A stretch of DNA of 64,000 nt from NCBI GenBank assembly GCA_024279255.1, contig JAJRRT010000107.1:62001-126000 (forward strand), in the 5' to 3' direction. The position numbers were made by a program, and so were the translations under genes. The stretch comes from Deltaproteobacteria bacterium. GTDB taxonomy: Bacteria; Desulfobacterota; Desulfuromonadia; Desulfuromonadales; Geopsychrobacteraceae. Below are positions 43,554-51,775 of this stretch, piece after piece. Under the pieces are notes generated by a model. That model was not told the DNA's origin. It searched no databases and was given only the letters and a program-made list of their open reading frames with translations. Within the stretch, counting starts at the first letter, position 1. Each line of letters begins with the position of its first letter.

Positions 43554-44057
43554 TTAGTAGAGCGGCCCGAACAGGTCAAGATGAGTCAGATAGAGCCGTA
43601 CGTCGAGCTCAAGTTGGGGATAGTCCGGCTCCATATGGGTGCAGAGGTTGTAAAAAGCCTTGTTATGATCCTTCTCTTTGAGGTGCGCCAATTCGTGCAC
43701 TACGATCATCCGCAAAAAAGCGAGAGGCGCCGTCTTGAAAACAGCCCCGATGCGGATCTCATTTTTCGCCTTCAGCTTGCCCCCCTGCACGCGTGAGATA
43801 TAGCTGTGCAGCCCAAGAGCCTGGTGGGTTAAGTTGATCTTGTTGTCGTAGACGACCTTGGAGAGAGATGGGGCTTTACGCAGGAACTGATTTTTCAGTT
43901 GGATACTGAAGTTGTAGAGCGCCTTGTCGGTCTTGATCTCATGAGCGGAGGGATATCGACCGCGAAGAACCACGCCTAATTTCTTCTCAGCAATCAGTCG
44001 CTCGATCTGGTCGATGACCTGATCTGGATAACCCGCCAGGTATTTTAATTCGTGCAT
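43554..44057 (-). CDS. YgjP-like metal-dependent peptidase (M48-related)
   Basis: A 167-residue protein. The zinc motif is VVHELAHLKEKDHNKAFYNL (HExxH plus a downstream H). The C-terminus YPQLELDVRLYLTHLDLFG is typical of the YgjP/DUF45 family. It lacks the long N-terminal domain of many DUF45 proteins but is otherwise complete. The enzyme is soluble; its substrate is unknown. It is divergent from the YigZ-like gene. Confidence 0.82.
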   Translation of the reverse strand: MHELKYLAGYPDQVIDQIERLIAEKKLGVVLRGRYPSAHEIKTDKALYNFSIQLKNQFLRKAPSLSKVVYDNKINLTHQALGLHSYISRVQGGKLKAKNEIRIGAVFKTAPLAFLRMIVVHELAHLKEKDHNKAFYNLCTHMEPDYPQLELDVRLYLTHLDLFGPLY

Positions 44058-44198
44058 CGCTCGATCTTCCTCTGTAAGTCTCTGGCCCTACTTAGTGCGA
44101 TGACCCGCAGGGAAGCTAGCAGATCCAAAGGAAATTGTCCAAACCGGTTGTTTTCTGAAGGCAGTCCTGCAATTCTGGAGTTCAACCTGGAGAGACCA

Positions 44199-44825
44199 AT
44201 GACATCGACAACACCTCGCTACCCGATTCCAGCACAAGCATTTCGCGCTGAAATCGAAATCGAGCGCAGCCGTTTTATTACCACAGTGCAAGAGGTCTGT
44301 TCCGCAGAAGAGGCCCAGGCTTTTGTGGCTGAACTCAAAGCTGAGTTCCCCGACGCCAATCACAACTGCTGGGCTTATCTGATCGGCCCACCCGGTAGCA
44401 GCGACCGGATCGGCCTGAGTGATGACGGTGAGCCCCACGGTGTCGCCGGACGCCCAATGCTGACCTGCCTGCAGCACAGCGGGCTGGGGGATACTGCGGT
44501 CGTGGTGACGCGCTACTTTGGCGGGATCAAACTCGGTAAAGGGGGAATGGTCAAGGCTTACACTGCCGCGGTGCAGACAGTCCTCGATCAGTTGCCGCGC
44601 ACTGAACGGATCGACTGGTGCGAGCTGGCGGTTACTTTCGACTACGCCCTTGTCACACCTCTTGAACGCCGCCTTTCGGAGTATGAAGCTGAGACCCTTG
44701 CAACCGACTATGCCGCGCAGGTCTGCTGCAACTTGCGTCTACCCGCAGAGCACCTTAAAACTTTCGAAAAAATGTTTGCCGATCTGACCGCCGGGCAGGG
44801 TCAAATAAACAGGGTCAGTAAATGA
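44199..44825 (+). CDS. YigZ/IMPACT family protein
   Basis: A 208-residue protein from ATG 44199 (GGAGA upstream); the track form is 49 residues longer and overlaps the divergent peptidase gene. Signatures: IERSRFITTVQEV, DANHNCWAYLIG, RIGLSDDGEPHGVAGRPML, AVVVTRYFGGIKLGKGGMVKAYTAAV. The family (UPF0029 N-terminal plus DUF1949) resembles a ribosome-fold protein linked to translation stress. Its stop overlaps the next start (ATGA). Confidence 0.93.
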   Translation: MTSTTPRYPIPAQAFRAEIEIERSRFITTVQEVCSAEEAQAFVAELKAEFPDANHNCWAYLIGPPGSSDRIGLSDDGEPHGVAGRPMLTCLQHSGLGDTAVVVTRYFGGIKLGKGGMVKAYTAAVQTVLDQLPRTERIDWCELAVTFDYALVTPLERRLSEYEAETLATDYAAQVCCNLRLPAEHLKTFEKMFADLTAGQGQINRVSK

Positions 44826-45223
44826 CTGAAGCACGCAAGCCCCTGAACCCCCTGCTGCGCTGGCTGCTGCTTGGGGTAGGACTTGTCGCGGTTACTCTCG
44901 CGGTAATCGGCATCTTTCTGCCGGTCCTACCGACCGTCCCCTTTCTGCTGTTAGCCGTCGGCTGCTTCGCCCGCAGTTCGGAACACTTCTACACCTGGCT
45001 GCTCGAGCACAATCATCTCGGCCCGATCGTGCGGCCTTACCTGCAAGGAGAGGGGCTTCCACGCAAGAACAAGGTCCTCGCCATCATCCTGATCTGGGCG
45101 AGTATCGGACTGTCGGTGTTTCTGCTGAATGTCCTCTGGGTCAAAGGGTTGCTAGTGGGAATCGCCGCTGCCGTGACTCTCTATTTGATTCGCTTGCCAG
45201 AAGCAGCCAACGAACCTACTTAA
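44822..45223 (+). CDS. YbaN/DUF454 family membrane protein
   Basis: A 133-residue protein with three to four spans. The conserved blocks VTLAVIGIFLPVLPTVPFLLLAVGCFARSSEHFYTWLLEHNHLGPIV and EGLPRKNKVLAIILIW define DUF454. Function unknown. It overlaps the YigZ gene by four bases, so the two are translationally coupled. Confidence 0.93.
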   Translation: MTEARKPLNPLLRWLLLGVGLVAVTLAVIGIFLPVLPTVPFLLLAVGCFARSSEHFYTWLLEHNHLGPIVRPYLQGEGLPRKNKVLAIILIWASIGLSVFLLNVLWVKGLLVGIAAAVTLYLIRLPEAANEPT

Positions 45224-45248
45224 GAATGCACCCCTCGCAAAAGCCTGT

Positions 45249-45833
45249 TCAATTCTTCTCTGCAATCAACTCCTGAAGCCGCCTTGCATCAACCCGTTCC
45301 AACGGCTTATCCGTCAAACCACAGTGGGGTCGTTGTCGCCGTTGAACGAGTGTATAGACTGAACATGCAATCTCGATCCCATCCTCTTCGAGAGAAAAGC
45401 GGGCACTTTCGGCATCCCCCTCCTCTTCAAAAGCAATTCCCTGTACTTCGAGAAAATATCCGACCTCTTCCGGTTTGTCACAAAACAGTTGCAGGTTAAT
45501 ATCGCTGATTTCACGCACTTCACCCCGTTGCACCGAGCCGACCAGCAACGGCTGAAAGGGTTCGAATATCTCAAGATACTTCAAAGCCAGAACCCGCCAT
45601 TCCATGACGCGGCGAGCTAAGGCCTCACCTCCATAAAAACGCAACAGCTGTTGAAGTTCGATATGAATCTCAGCATATTCGGGAAGGTGAGCACCACGCG
45701 TACTTGAGGCCGATGGGCCAAAACGTCGAACCGCCTGCCGCCGGGCGTCGCGATAGCTACGAACCTCTTCTTCGAACAACAGGCGCGCCGCTTCGCGAGC
45801 AATCTCCGCTTTTATCCGTTCATTACGTACCAT
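45249..45833 (-). CDS. Putative nucleotidyltransferase
   Basis: A 194-residue protein. RIKAEIAREAARLLFEEEVRSYRDARRQAVRRFG, then MEWRVLALKYLEIFEPFQPLLVGSVQRGEVREISDINLQLF, match a family of stand-alone nucleotidyltransferases whose core is GS..G...SD(I)D. Here the second acidic residue of the SDxD pair reads N (SDINL), so activity may be lost or changed. There is no partner gene. It is convergent with the YbaN-like gene. Confidence 0.65.
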   Translation of the reverse strand: MVRNERIKAEIAREAARLLFEEEVRSYRDARRQAVRRFGPSASSTRGAHLPEYAEIHIELQQLLRFYGGEALARRVMEWRVLALKYLEIFEPFQPLLVGSVQRGEVREISDINLQLFCDKPEEVGYFLEVQGIAFEEEGDAESARFSLEEDGIEIACSVYTLVQRRQRPHCGLTDKPLERVDARRLQELIAEKN

Positions 45834-45856
45834 GAGCCAACCCTCCTGCTACTTTT

Positions 45857-45870
45857 TTGACCTAAGTCAT
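45857..45870. promoter_or_regulatory. Possible Crp/Fnr-family site
   Basis: TTGACCTAAGTCAT is one base short of the perfect palindrome TTGAC-N4-GTCAA. It lies between two divergent genes. Crp/Fnr-type regulators bind such motifs. One isolated match is weak evidence. Confidence 0.3.
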
Positions 45871-45962
45871 AGCGGCGCAAAGTGCCCTAAGCGTAGAATG
45901 AATGGTTCATATACACTCACGCAGTTCCTGACGAATCTATTCATCTACAAGGAGTATAACCC

Positions 45963-46253
45963 ATGAGTAATTGTGCATGCGGCGGCGGACATCATGCCGG
46001 AAGTGGCGGGCCCTTCTCCGAAGGGCGTGAACTGGTTGATTTTGTCGCTCAGGCTCACGGAGGCGCAAAACGGAATCAGCCGATCCCAGGTGGCGGTCTC
46101 ACAACCAACTGTCAGGGCTGTGACGCAGCTTTCACCCTGATGACCTTTGTCGGCAGCTGCCCGAAATGTGGCGGAATCCATGCCGTTGCCCCACCACGGA
46201 GCGATGATGCTGCGAACATTCAATTCGCTGGAGCTGGTTATCAGTTGCCCTGA
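45963..46253 (+). CDS. Small Cys/Gly-rich putative zinc protein, 96 residues
   Basis: An AAGGAG site is followed nine bases later by ATG. The N-terminus is MSNCACGGGHHAGSGG, with C-x-C and HH. Later NCQGCDAAF and SCPKCGGIHA provide two CxxC pairs, a zinc-ribbon layout. Cytosolic. The family is common as a hypothetical protein; function unknown. A strong terminator follows. Confidence 0.72.
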   Translation: MSNCACGGGHHAGSGGPFSEGRELVDFVAQAHGGAKRNQPIPGGGLTTNCQGCDAAFTLMTFVGSCPKCGGIHAVAPPRSDDAANIQFAGAGYQLP

Positions 46254-46274
46254 TTCTAAATAAAACCGAAGAGT

Positions 46275-46312
46275 TTTCAAGCCTGGCACCTGTGACTGAG
46301 CCAGGCTTGAAA
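46275..46312. terminator. Bidirectional terminator
   Basis: Arms TTTCAAGCCTGGC and GCCAGGCTTGAAA pair perfectly over 13 bases, followed by TTTT. It lies between the convergent Cys-rich and 71-residue genes and can serve both. Confidence 0.88.
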
Positions 46313-46328
46313 TTTTAGGAAGTCCTAT

Positions 46329-46544
46329 TCAGGCTGACGAACCTGAATAGGCATATTTGAATACCAAACGACAACGTAACCCATTGAGCTGCTGATGCCA
46401 GTTCTGTTTCTGGCGTGGGCTGAGTAACAACCAACAGGAACTTGTCATCAGATCCTCAATGCCCCTGATCTGCTCCTGGATGGTTGATGGTGACCAGATA
46501 TGCGCTGAGGGATATGGCTGTTCGGGCCAAGATTGTTGATTCAT
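46329..46544 (-). CDS. Small hypothetical protein, 71 residues
   Basis: AAGGAG lies six bases upstream of ATG. The protein reads MNQQSWPEQPYPSAHIWSP, then QEQIRGIEDLMTSSCWLLLSPRQKQNWHQQLNGLR. It has Trp and Gln in excess, no signal peptide and no known motif. It ends at the bidirectional terminator and is preceded by a striking AT-rich inverted repeat (46575-46623), which may control it. Confidence 0.6.
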   Translation of the reverse strand: MNQQSWPEQPYPSAHIWSPSTIQEQIRGIEDLMTSSCWLLLSPRQKQNWHQQLNGLRCRLVFKYAYSGSSA

Positions 46545-46574
46545 AGACCACTCCTTTGCAACACGACTGTTATC

Positions 46575-46623
46575 TATAAAACAAACATAACAACATATGT
46601 CCTGTTATTATGTTTGTTTTATA
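46575..46623. repeat. AT-rich inverted repeat upstream of the 71-residue gene
   Basis: Arms TATAAAACAAACATAA and TTATGTTTGTTTTATA are perfect over 16 bases, with a 17-base gap; four of the next five bases inward also pair. TGTTAT/ATAACA half-sites recur. It lies 30 bases before the gene's start. Operator for a dimeric regulator is the best guess. Confidence 0.75.
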
Positions 46624-46701
46624 ACAATACTGGTCAGGATTACAAGTATTTTTTGTCTATCCCTCAAGTTACTAACAAATGTTCTATCGATTGCCCTCTG
46701 A

Positions 46702-47313
46702 CTATTGCTCACTCTGCTCTTGATCTTTACGGTCAGGTCGTACCAACCAGAACAACGGAGTCACACTTAATGCTCCCAGAGTATCAGCCAACATATCTTT
46801 CTGGGCATCCCAGATATCCCCTTGAGAGCCCAGAAATTCCATACCGGCCTCTCCCCCTTCAGCCACGGCATACCACCACTCGATAATCTCATAGCCGGCA
46901 GCGATACTCATGACGAAGAACACCCCGAGGAAACTGGCCACTACAGGACCGCCCCAACGTTTGCGCGTCAGAAGCTCAATCAGTGGATAGGCGTAAAAAC
47001 CGATAGAGAAATGACCGATGCGATCAAAATGATTGCGCTCGAAACCGAACAGCTCGGTAACAAAGCCGAATGGAACATTGGCAAAGGTGTAGTGTCCACC
47101 GATGGTATGCCAGAACATCCAGAATGCGAGCAGACCGTATGCCAGGTTACTGAAGCGGAACTTGTTGAAGGTCAACACCAGGATCACGAAGACCAGCACC
47201 ACCGGGATCACCTCGGCGATCCACACCTCACGCGAGACCGGACTGACCCCCAGAATAATGAAAAACAGGACAAAAATGGCCGCCAGCAATTGTGGGAAAT
47301 TACGTTGCACCAT
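46702..47313 (-). CDS. YjdF/DUF2238 membrane protein
   Basis: A 203-residue protein with about six spans. HTIGGHYTFANVPFGF, RNHFDRIGHFSIGFYAYPLIELLTRKR and YEIIEWWYAVAEGGEAGMEFLGSQGDIWDAQKDMLADTLGAL are the hallmarks of the family. The conserved His and acidic residues in the membrane suggest an enzyme or ion-handling role; function unknown. It stands alone. Confidence 0.92.
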   Translation of the reverse strand: MVQRNFPQLLAAIFVLFFIILGVSPVSREVWIAEVIPVVLVFVILVLTFNKFRFSNLAYGLLAFWMFWHTIGGHYTFANVPFGFVTELFGFERNHFDRIGHFSIGFYAYPLIELLTRKRWGGPVVASFLGVFFVMSIAAGYEIIEWWYAVAEGGEAGMEFLGSQGDIWDAQKDMLADTLGALSVTPLFWLVRPDRKDQEQSEQ

Positions 47314-47496
47314 GGGATCCCTCCGTGAAAAATCAATATCCCTTGATAATGCCAGTGAATCCGGATGTCAAATATTCTTCTTTCCCCGAAAATATTAAAA
47401 AGCAACAACAACGTATTTTTCTGGTAAACCATTACGAACCGTACTCGTCTAACCGGGGAGTCGTTGTCTCTTACATTCCACCATCAGGAGGTCTCC

Positions 47497-48336
47497 ATGT
47501 TTATGCCCCGTCTGTTCTACACTGCGATATTTATGTTTTTTTTGTGCATCCCTCTTCCTGCTGATGCCAGCGATTATCAGGTGCAGGAAAAGTCAAAACT
47601 TCTCGGGCTATCTATCGGTACGGGATTTGAGTTTGAAACAGGTGGTTATGGCACGGACCAGACCATTGACAGCTGGCGCATCCCGCTGGTGATCGATTGG
47701 GCCCCGAATGATTTCTGGGGGATGTCGCTGGAAATTCCCTATGTCCATCAAAGCAGTACCGGTGACACCGTGTTGCTGGGCGCAGGAACCAGCCCGGTCC
47801 GGCACGGAAACGGTCGCATGAGCGAGTCCAGCACAACACAGACAACAACATCCGAGGAGGGACTGGGTGACATGAGTCTGGACGTTGATCTGACCTTACT
47901 CGGAGATGGCAAGCAAACTCCAAAACTGCTGGTGCTATTGCACGCCAAGCTCCCAACCGCCGATGAGGAAAAAGGCCTGGGTACTGGAGAGTTCGACTGG
48001 GGTGGCGGACTGGGGGTGTATAAAAAGTTCGGCCTCTGGTCAACCTATGCCGAAACCCTCTACCTGCTGCCGGGGACGTCACAGATCTATGATCCTTCGC
48101 CCTACTGGGAATGGCAGGCAGCACTGAGCTATCGCACCACCAACAACCTGCGCCCCGGGCTTTCTCTCTCCGGTGGCACTGCACCCTTCGAAGGCACAGA
48201 CAACCCGCTCGAAATCAATGCCCGCCTTGCCATTCTCGGTGAGAATAATCGCAGCTACAGTTTTTCAATTAGCCGTGGCCTAAGTGAGGCCAGTCCAGAT
48301 TGGGGTATCGGTCTCTTCGCTTTTTTTGATTTTTGA
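47497..48336 (+). CDS. Outer-membrane beta-barrel protein (phenol MetA-pathway-like)
   Basis: A 279-residue protein from ATG 47497, with AGGAGG five bases upstream. The signal peptide ends near PLPADAS. The rest is alternating beta-strand pattern (LSIGTGFEFETGGYG, DSWRIPLVIDWAP, GLGDMSLDVDLTLLG, KLLVLLHAKLPTADEEKGLGTGEFDWGGGLGVYKKFG) and ends in FFDF, an outer-membrane C-terminal Phe signal. It resembles the MetA/putative transporter barrels. The ligand is unknown. A strong bidirectional terminator follows. Confidence 0.75.
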   Translation: MFMPRLFYTAIFMFFLCIPLPADASDYQVQEKSKLLGLSIGTGFEFETGGYGTDQTIDSWRIPLVIDWAPNDFWGMSLEIPYVHQSSTGDTVLLGAGTSPVRHGNGRMSESSTTQTTTSEEGLGDMSLDVDLTLLGDGKQTPKLLVLLHAKLPTADEEKGLGTGEFDWGGGLGVYKKFGLWSTYAETLYLLPGTSQIYDPSPYWEWQAALSYRTTNNLRPGLSLSGGTAPFEGTDNPLEINARLAILGENNRSYSFSISRGLSEASPDWGIGLFAFFDF

Positions 48337-48354
48337 TGATTCCTCTTTCTGTGC

Positions 48355-48395
48355 AGACAAAAAAAGCCTCCCGCTTGGGGAGGCTTTTTTTGTCT
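48355..48395. terminator. Bidirectional terminator
   Basis: Arms AGACAAAAAAAGCCTCCC and GGGAGGCTTTTTTTGTCT are perfect over 18 bases with a five-base loop. U-runs exist in both directions. It separates the barrel gene from the convergent secreted-protein gene. Confidence 0.95.
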
Positions 48396-48417
48396 GTTCA
48401 AGTAGCACCGGCGATGC

Positions 48418-48768
48418 TTAATCGACAATATCCTGTTGCAACTGCAAATGGTCCTGGCGGCGTTCACGGATAAAATCCTGATTATCTGCAACGCCCTCAG
48501 CCTGGTATTCACGCGTCTGTGTGCGTGTTTCGCTACGGACCTGCTGTCTTTCCTGCAGGCTATCGGCATCAGCCATCACCTGCCGACTCTCATTGCGCAT
48601 CTGCTGGCGATCAGCGACGCGATCCTGACGGTAGGTCTGTTGATCCATATGACGATCACTACTGAAACTACGCGTCTCTCCTCGGTTCATTTTAGCCTGA
48701 CTGATAACCGGAAGGCTAAGTGAGAAGGCGATCAGTGCGGCAAGGGTAAAAATTGACTGGCGATTCAT
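48418..48768 (-). CDS. Secreted Gln/Arg-rich helical protein, 116 residues
   Basis: AGGAGG lies before ATG. A signal peptide ends near ISQA. The mature part is a highly charged helix with QQMRNESRQVMADADSL and ERQQVRSETRTQTREYQ, no cysteine, and no known domain. It resembles small periplasmic chaperone-like proteins of the Spy/ZraP sort in composition only. It is downstream of, but separated by a terminator from, the DUF3106 operon. Confidence 0.6.
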   Translation of the reverse strand: MNRQSIFTLAALIAFSLSLPVISQAKMNRGETRSFSSDRHMDQQTYRQDRVADRQQMRNESRQVMADADSLQERQQVRSETRTQTREYQAEGVADNQDFIRERRQDHLQLQQDIVD

Positions 48769-48842
48769 GGTGGTTCCTCCTATCGGATTGTGTTGGCGTC
48801 ATTGCCTTATGTTCCTTAGACGCGCCCACAGCAAGGAAGTTT

Positions 48843-48876
48843 ACAAAAAAAGCCGGGAAATCCCGGCTTTTTTTGT
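48843..48876. terminator. Bidirectional terminator
   Basis: ACAAAAAAAGCCGGGA pairs perfectly with TCCCGGCTTTTTTTGT. It ends the DUF3106 operon on the minus strand, 28 bases after its last stop. Confidence 0.93.
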
Positions 48877-48903
48877 GAAAATCGTAGTAACAATCAGAAG
48901 CTG

Positions 48904-49380
48904 TTAGTGATGTCGTCCTCCGCCACCAGTTCGCATACCCCGATTGAAGAAACGCTCACGCAACTCTCGCCGACGCTCCATACGCTCTTCAGCAGGCAGG
49001 TTCCGCAGTGTGCGTGCCTGTTTGCGCAGCTCGTCGCGTTGTTCAGGAGACAGGTCACGCAGTTGCCTGTTCAGTTCACGTAACTTCTGTTTTTGTTCCG
49101 GTGAAAACTGTTGCCAGCGTTTAAAGCGCTGCTTGAGCTGCTGCCGATCTTCTGCAGGCAGCTGGCGAAAGGTAGCCAGCCGTTGCCGCAGCTGCGTTTG
49201 CTCATCAACCGACAATCCCTTGAACTGCTTGTAGCGTTCACGTAATTTCTCGCGTTGCTCCAGGGGAAGTTGTTGCCAGCGCTGCAGTGCGGTAGTCACG
49301 GGAACAGGCTCGGTCGCCTGACTGATCAGGGGCATAACCAGCAGACCGATTATCAGCAAAACCAGAATTCGACTTTTCAT
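48904..49380 (-). CDS. DUF3106 secreted protein
   Basis: A 158-residue protein with a signal peptide ending near SQA. The mature part repeats the DUF3106 helical unit (RWQQLPLEQREKLRERY, TFRQLPAEDRQQLKQRF, RWQQFSPEQKQKLREL and more; about five units). It ends in a Gly/His tail. The family is periplasmic and often lies with ECF sigma/anti-sigma genes, as here. Its start overlaps the preceding stop by four bases. Probably part of an envelope stress response (inferred). Confidence 0.9.
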   Translation of the reverse strand: MKSRILVLLIIGLLVMPLISQATEPVPVTTALQRWQQLPLEQREKLRERYKQFKGLSVDEQTQLRQRLATFRQLPAEDRQQLKQRFKRWQQFSPEQKQKLRELNRQLRDLSPEQRDELRKQARTLRNLPAEERMERRRELRERFFNRGMRTGGGGRHH

Positions 49381-49583
49381 TGATTCTCCTCCAGTGCCGT
49401 GACGTCCTCAAATGCAGTCAACAGCTCCAGCAGTTCGATAAGATCCAGCATCTCCACCAGTTCACGATCCTCTTTGCTCAATGCCGCTACCGAATCCGTT
49501 ACCTGCTCTTCGGCAGCAAAAACAGCAGTAGCTCCCAAGAGCGTCAATAGAACAAAAATCAGAACCCGCTTTGTATATTTCAT
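49377..49583 (-). CDS. Small secreted acidic protein, 68 residues
   Basis: A signal peptide ending near VFAA is followed by an acidic helix, EMLDLIELLELLTAFEDVTALEENQ. The gene overlaps both neighbours by four bases (ATGA), so it is translationally coupled inside the sigma/anti-sigma/DUF3106 operon. The similar acidic Leu-rich pattern at the anti-sigma C-terminus (LLQDLDLLQDLG) is notable. Function unknown. Confidence 0.8.
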   Translation of the reverse strand: MKYTKRVLIFVLLTLLGATAVFAAEEQVTDSVAALSKEDRELVEMLDLIELLELLTAFEDVTALEENQ

Positions 49584-50023
49584 CCCAGGTCCTGTAGCAG
49601 ATCGAGATCCTGTAACAGGTCAAACTCCTTGAGCATTTCAAACTCTTCAAGAACCTCAAGTTCAGCCAGTGCAACTGCGGCGGGGACTGTTTTGACCGGG
49701 TGATCAATCGGGCGCAGCATCAGCAGCATCAGCGCCAATACGGTTCCGACGGCCAGGACCGTTTTCAACCCAAGCAGACGGGACCCCACACCCTGTCGGG
49801 TGCGTTCGGTTACTCGCGCAGAGAATTCCAGCTTCTGTGCAGCACTGAGTATCACTCGGGGATGCGGCACGGCAGAAAGGCTTGCACGTAATTCATCAAG
49901 CGAGGCGCTGCAGGTCGCACATTCACTCAGATGCTGCTCAAGGACATAACACTCGGATGCGGTCATTTCCTTGTAGTGATAGAGAGTTAACTGCTCGTTA
50001 TTGCAGATATCTTTATGGGTCAT
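49580..50023 (-). CDS. Anti-sigma factor, zinc-finger type
   Basis: A 147-residue protein. The N-terminal zf-HC2/ZAS motif is LEQHLSECATCSASL (H-x3-C-x2-C). One membrane span lies near residues 85-105 (LKTVLAVGTVLALMLLML). The short outer part is acidic and Leu-rich (EEFEMLKEFDLLQDLDLLQDLG). It would hold the co-encoded ECF sigma factor at the membrane. It overlaps the sigma gene by four bases. Confidence 0.92.
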   Translation of the reverse strand: MTHKDICNNEQLTLYHYKEMTASECYVLEQHLSECATCSASLDELRASLSAVPHPRVILSAAQKLEFSARVTERTRQGVGSRLLGLKTVLAVGTVLALMLLMLRPIDHPVKTVPAAVALAELEVLEEFEMLKEFDLLQDLDLLQDLG

Positions 50024-50604
50024 GGCGACTCCTCTCTGGAGTGGCGAAATTCTTTTCGGAATCGGCTGACGGCTCGGTGCAAGTGGGCTTTAACCGTGCC
50101 CTCTTCAACCTCGAGAGTGCTGGCGATCTCTCTGAGAGACAGCCCTTCGAAATGGCGCAGCACAAAAACCGTCTTCTGGCGTGCGGGAAGACTGTTCAGA
50201 ACCTGCTGCATCTGGGATGCGGTCTCCTGGGCCAGCAAACGCTCTTGCGGAGAGGCCGCCGGATCAGCGACAGCATCAAGTGGATCGAATTGTTGCGAAT
50301 CATCACTGCGAAAAAAGAAGATCTTTCGCTTCAATGTTTCACGACGCAGATGGTCAATCGCCAGGCGGGTGACCGTACGATAAAGCCAGGTTCCGACACT
50401 GCTGTCACCGCGAAAGGTTGCAAGGGATTTATACAGGCGTAAAAAAGCTTCCTGGGTAATCTCTTCAGCCTCTTCACGCTGGCCGACCAGCCGCCAGGCC
50501 AGAGAGATAAGCTTCTCACTGTGCCCATCGATCAGTTGCGCAAAAGCTGTGTCATGCCCGCGGCGCGCCTGATCAAGCAAGATTTTTTCCGTTGCTGACT
50601 GCAT
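50020..50604 (-). CDS. ECF-family RNA polymerase sigma factor
   Basis: A protein of about 194 residues from ATG 50604; a GTG start at 50658 is possible and neither has a clear ribosome site. Region 2 is FAQLIDGHSEKLISLAWRLVGQREEAEEITQEAFLRLYKSL and GTWLYRTVTRLAIDHLRR. Region 4 is LPARQKTVFVLRHFEGLSLREIASTLEVEEGTVKAHLHRA. It heads the four-gene operon with the anti-sigma, the 68-residue and DUF3106 genes. Confidence 0.93.
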   Translation of the reverse strand: MQSATEKILLDQARRGHDTAFAQLIDGHSEKLISLAWRLVGQREEAEEITQEAFLRLYKSLATFRGDSSVGTWLYRTVTRLAIDHLRRETLKRKIFFFRSDDSQQFDPLDAVADPAASPQERLLAQETASQMQQVLNSLPARQKTVFVLRHFEGLSLREIASTLEVEEGTVKAHLHRAVSRFRKEFRHSREESP

Positions 50605-50884
50605 GGAGCGAGAGTACCCAGCGGCCAGCAAACTGTCAACGCTAGTCACTGCAGGCACCTCGCTTGCGGGCGGTTATGGGAACAAGCCGTGCGACAGTTA
50701 TCGTCATCTTCTGCAATCTCATATATCTTTGACGAATGAACCGCGCAAAGGGTTACAACCGATACGTTATTGAATGAATCGGCATGAATGCGGTTTTATT
50801 GACACTCACCCCGCTACTGACGTATACAGGACGACCCTTTTGTCAGCTCCTTGTCGTCCAATCATAAAAAGAGAGTAAAGAACC

Positions 50885-51766
50885 ATGATGAATCTCAAGC
50901 CTGAAGTTGTCGCCCAGCTCGAGCGCGTGCTCGGTTCAGTCGAAATGCTGCTCCCCAAGATGACCAAACCGGTCGACTGGTCAACCTGTCACGCTGCCAA
51001 CTGGCGCCGTCATTCTTTCTCCGGCTATCTTGAACCGGTCAAGGTGACCGACGACACTCGCCTTGATCAACTCCTCGGTGTTGAGGATCAGAAAAAAATC
51101 ATGATCGACAACACGCGACAGTTTCTCAAAGGTCTGCCAGCCAACAACGCTCTGCTTTGGGGTTCGCGCGGCACCGGTAAATCGTCGATCGTCAAGGCGC
51201 TGCTCAACGAGTATGGCAACGACGGCTTGCGTGTTATTCAGGTCGAAAAAGAGGATTTGATCTATATCTCGGAAATTTTTACCGCCGTTGAAGATCAGCC
51301 TTACCGCTTTATCATGCTCTGCGACGATCTGACCTTTGAAATGGGTGAACTCTCCTACAAGATGCTCAAGAGTGCGCTCGACGGTTCGGTCTATTCGGCA
51401 CCAGAAAACGTGTTGATCTACGTCACCAGTAATCGTCGCTATCTTCTCCCAGAATACGAAGGGGATCATCTCGGCGGCAAGTACGTTAAAGGTGAATTAC
51501 AGCAGAGTGAGATTCAGGAAGAGAAGAGCTCCCTCTCTGACCGCTTCGGCCTCTGGGTTCCCTTTCACGTCTTTTCTCAGGATCGCTACCTCGAAGCGGT
51601 CAAACTCTGTATCGAGCGATTTTCCCAGCAGCTGAGCCAGGAGATCCCGATGACCAAGGATCTGGAGATGGCGGCGATCAAATGGTCACAAGAGAAAACC
51701 AAGCGATGCGGGCGCACCGCCTTCCAGTTTTCCAAAAACTGGGTTGGCAAGTATTTACTTAGATAA
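50885..51766 (+). CDS. DUF815 AAA ATPase
   Basis: A 293-residue protein. Walker A is LLWGSRGTGKSSIVKALL, Walker B IMLCDDLTFE, sensor 1 VLIYVTSNRRYLLPE, and the GGKYVKGE..SLSDRFGLWVPFH block is diagnostic of DUF815. Function unknown; cytosolic. A GAGAGTAAAGAACC leader precedes ATG. The rhodanese gene follows ten bases later. Confidence 0.93.
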   Translation: MMNLKPEVVAQLERVLGSVEMLLPKMTKPVDWSTCHAANWRRHSFSGYLEPVKVTDDTRLDQLLGVEDQKKIMIDNTRQFLKGLPANNALLWGSRGTGKSSIVKALLNEYGNDGLRVIQVEKEDLIYISEIFTAVEDQPYRFIMLCDDLTFEMGELSYKMLKSALDGSVYSAPENVLIYVTSNRRYLLPEYEGDHLGGKYVKGELQQSEIQEEKSSLSDRFGLWVPFHVFSQDRYLEAVKLCIERFSQQLSQEIPMTKDLEMAAIKWSQEKTKRCGRTAFQFSKNWVGKYLLR

Positions 51767-51775
51767 AGTGAAGAG

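Noticed and set aside
47612-48184. 190-residue minus-strand ORF opposite the outer-membrane barrel gene
   Set aside because: Composition (Arg/Cys/Trp-rich) is that of an antisense shadow; the plus strand has a signal peptide and ribosome site.
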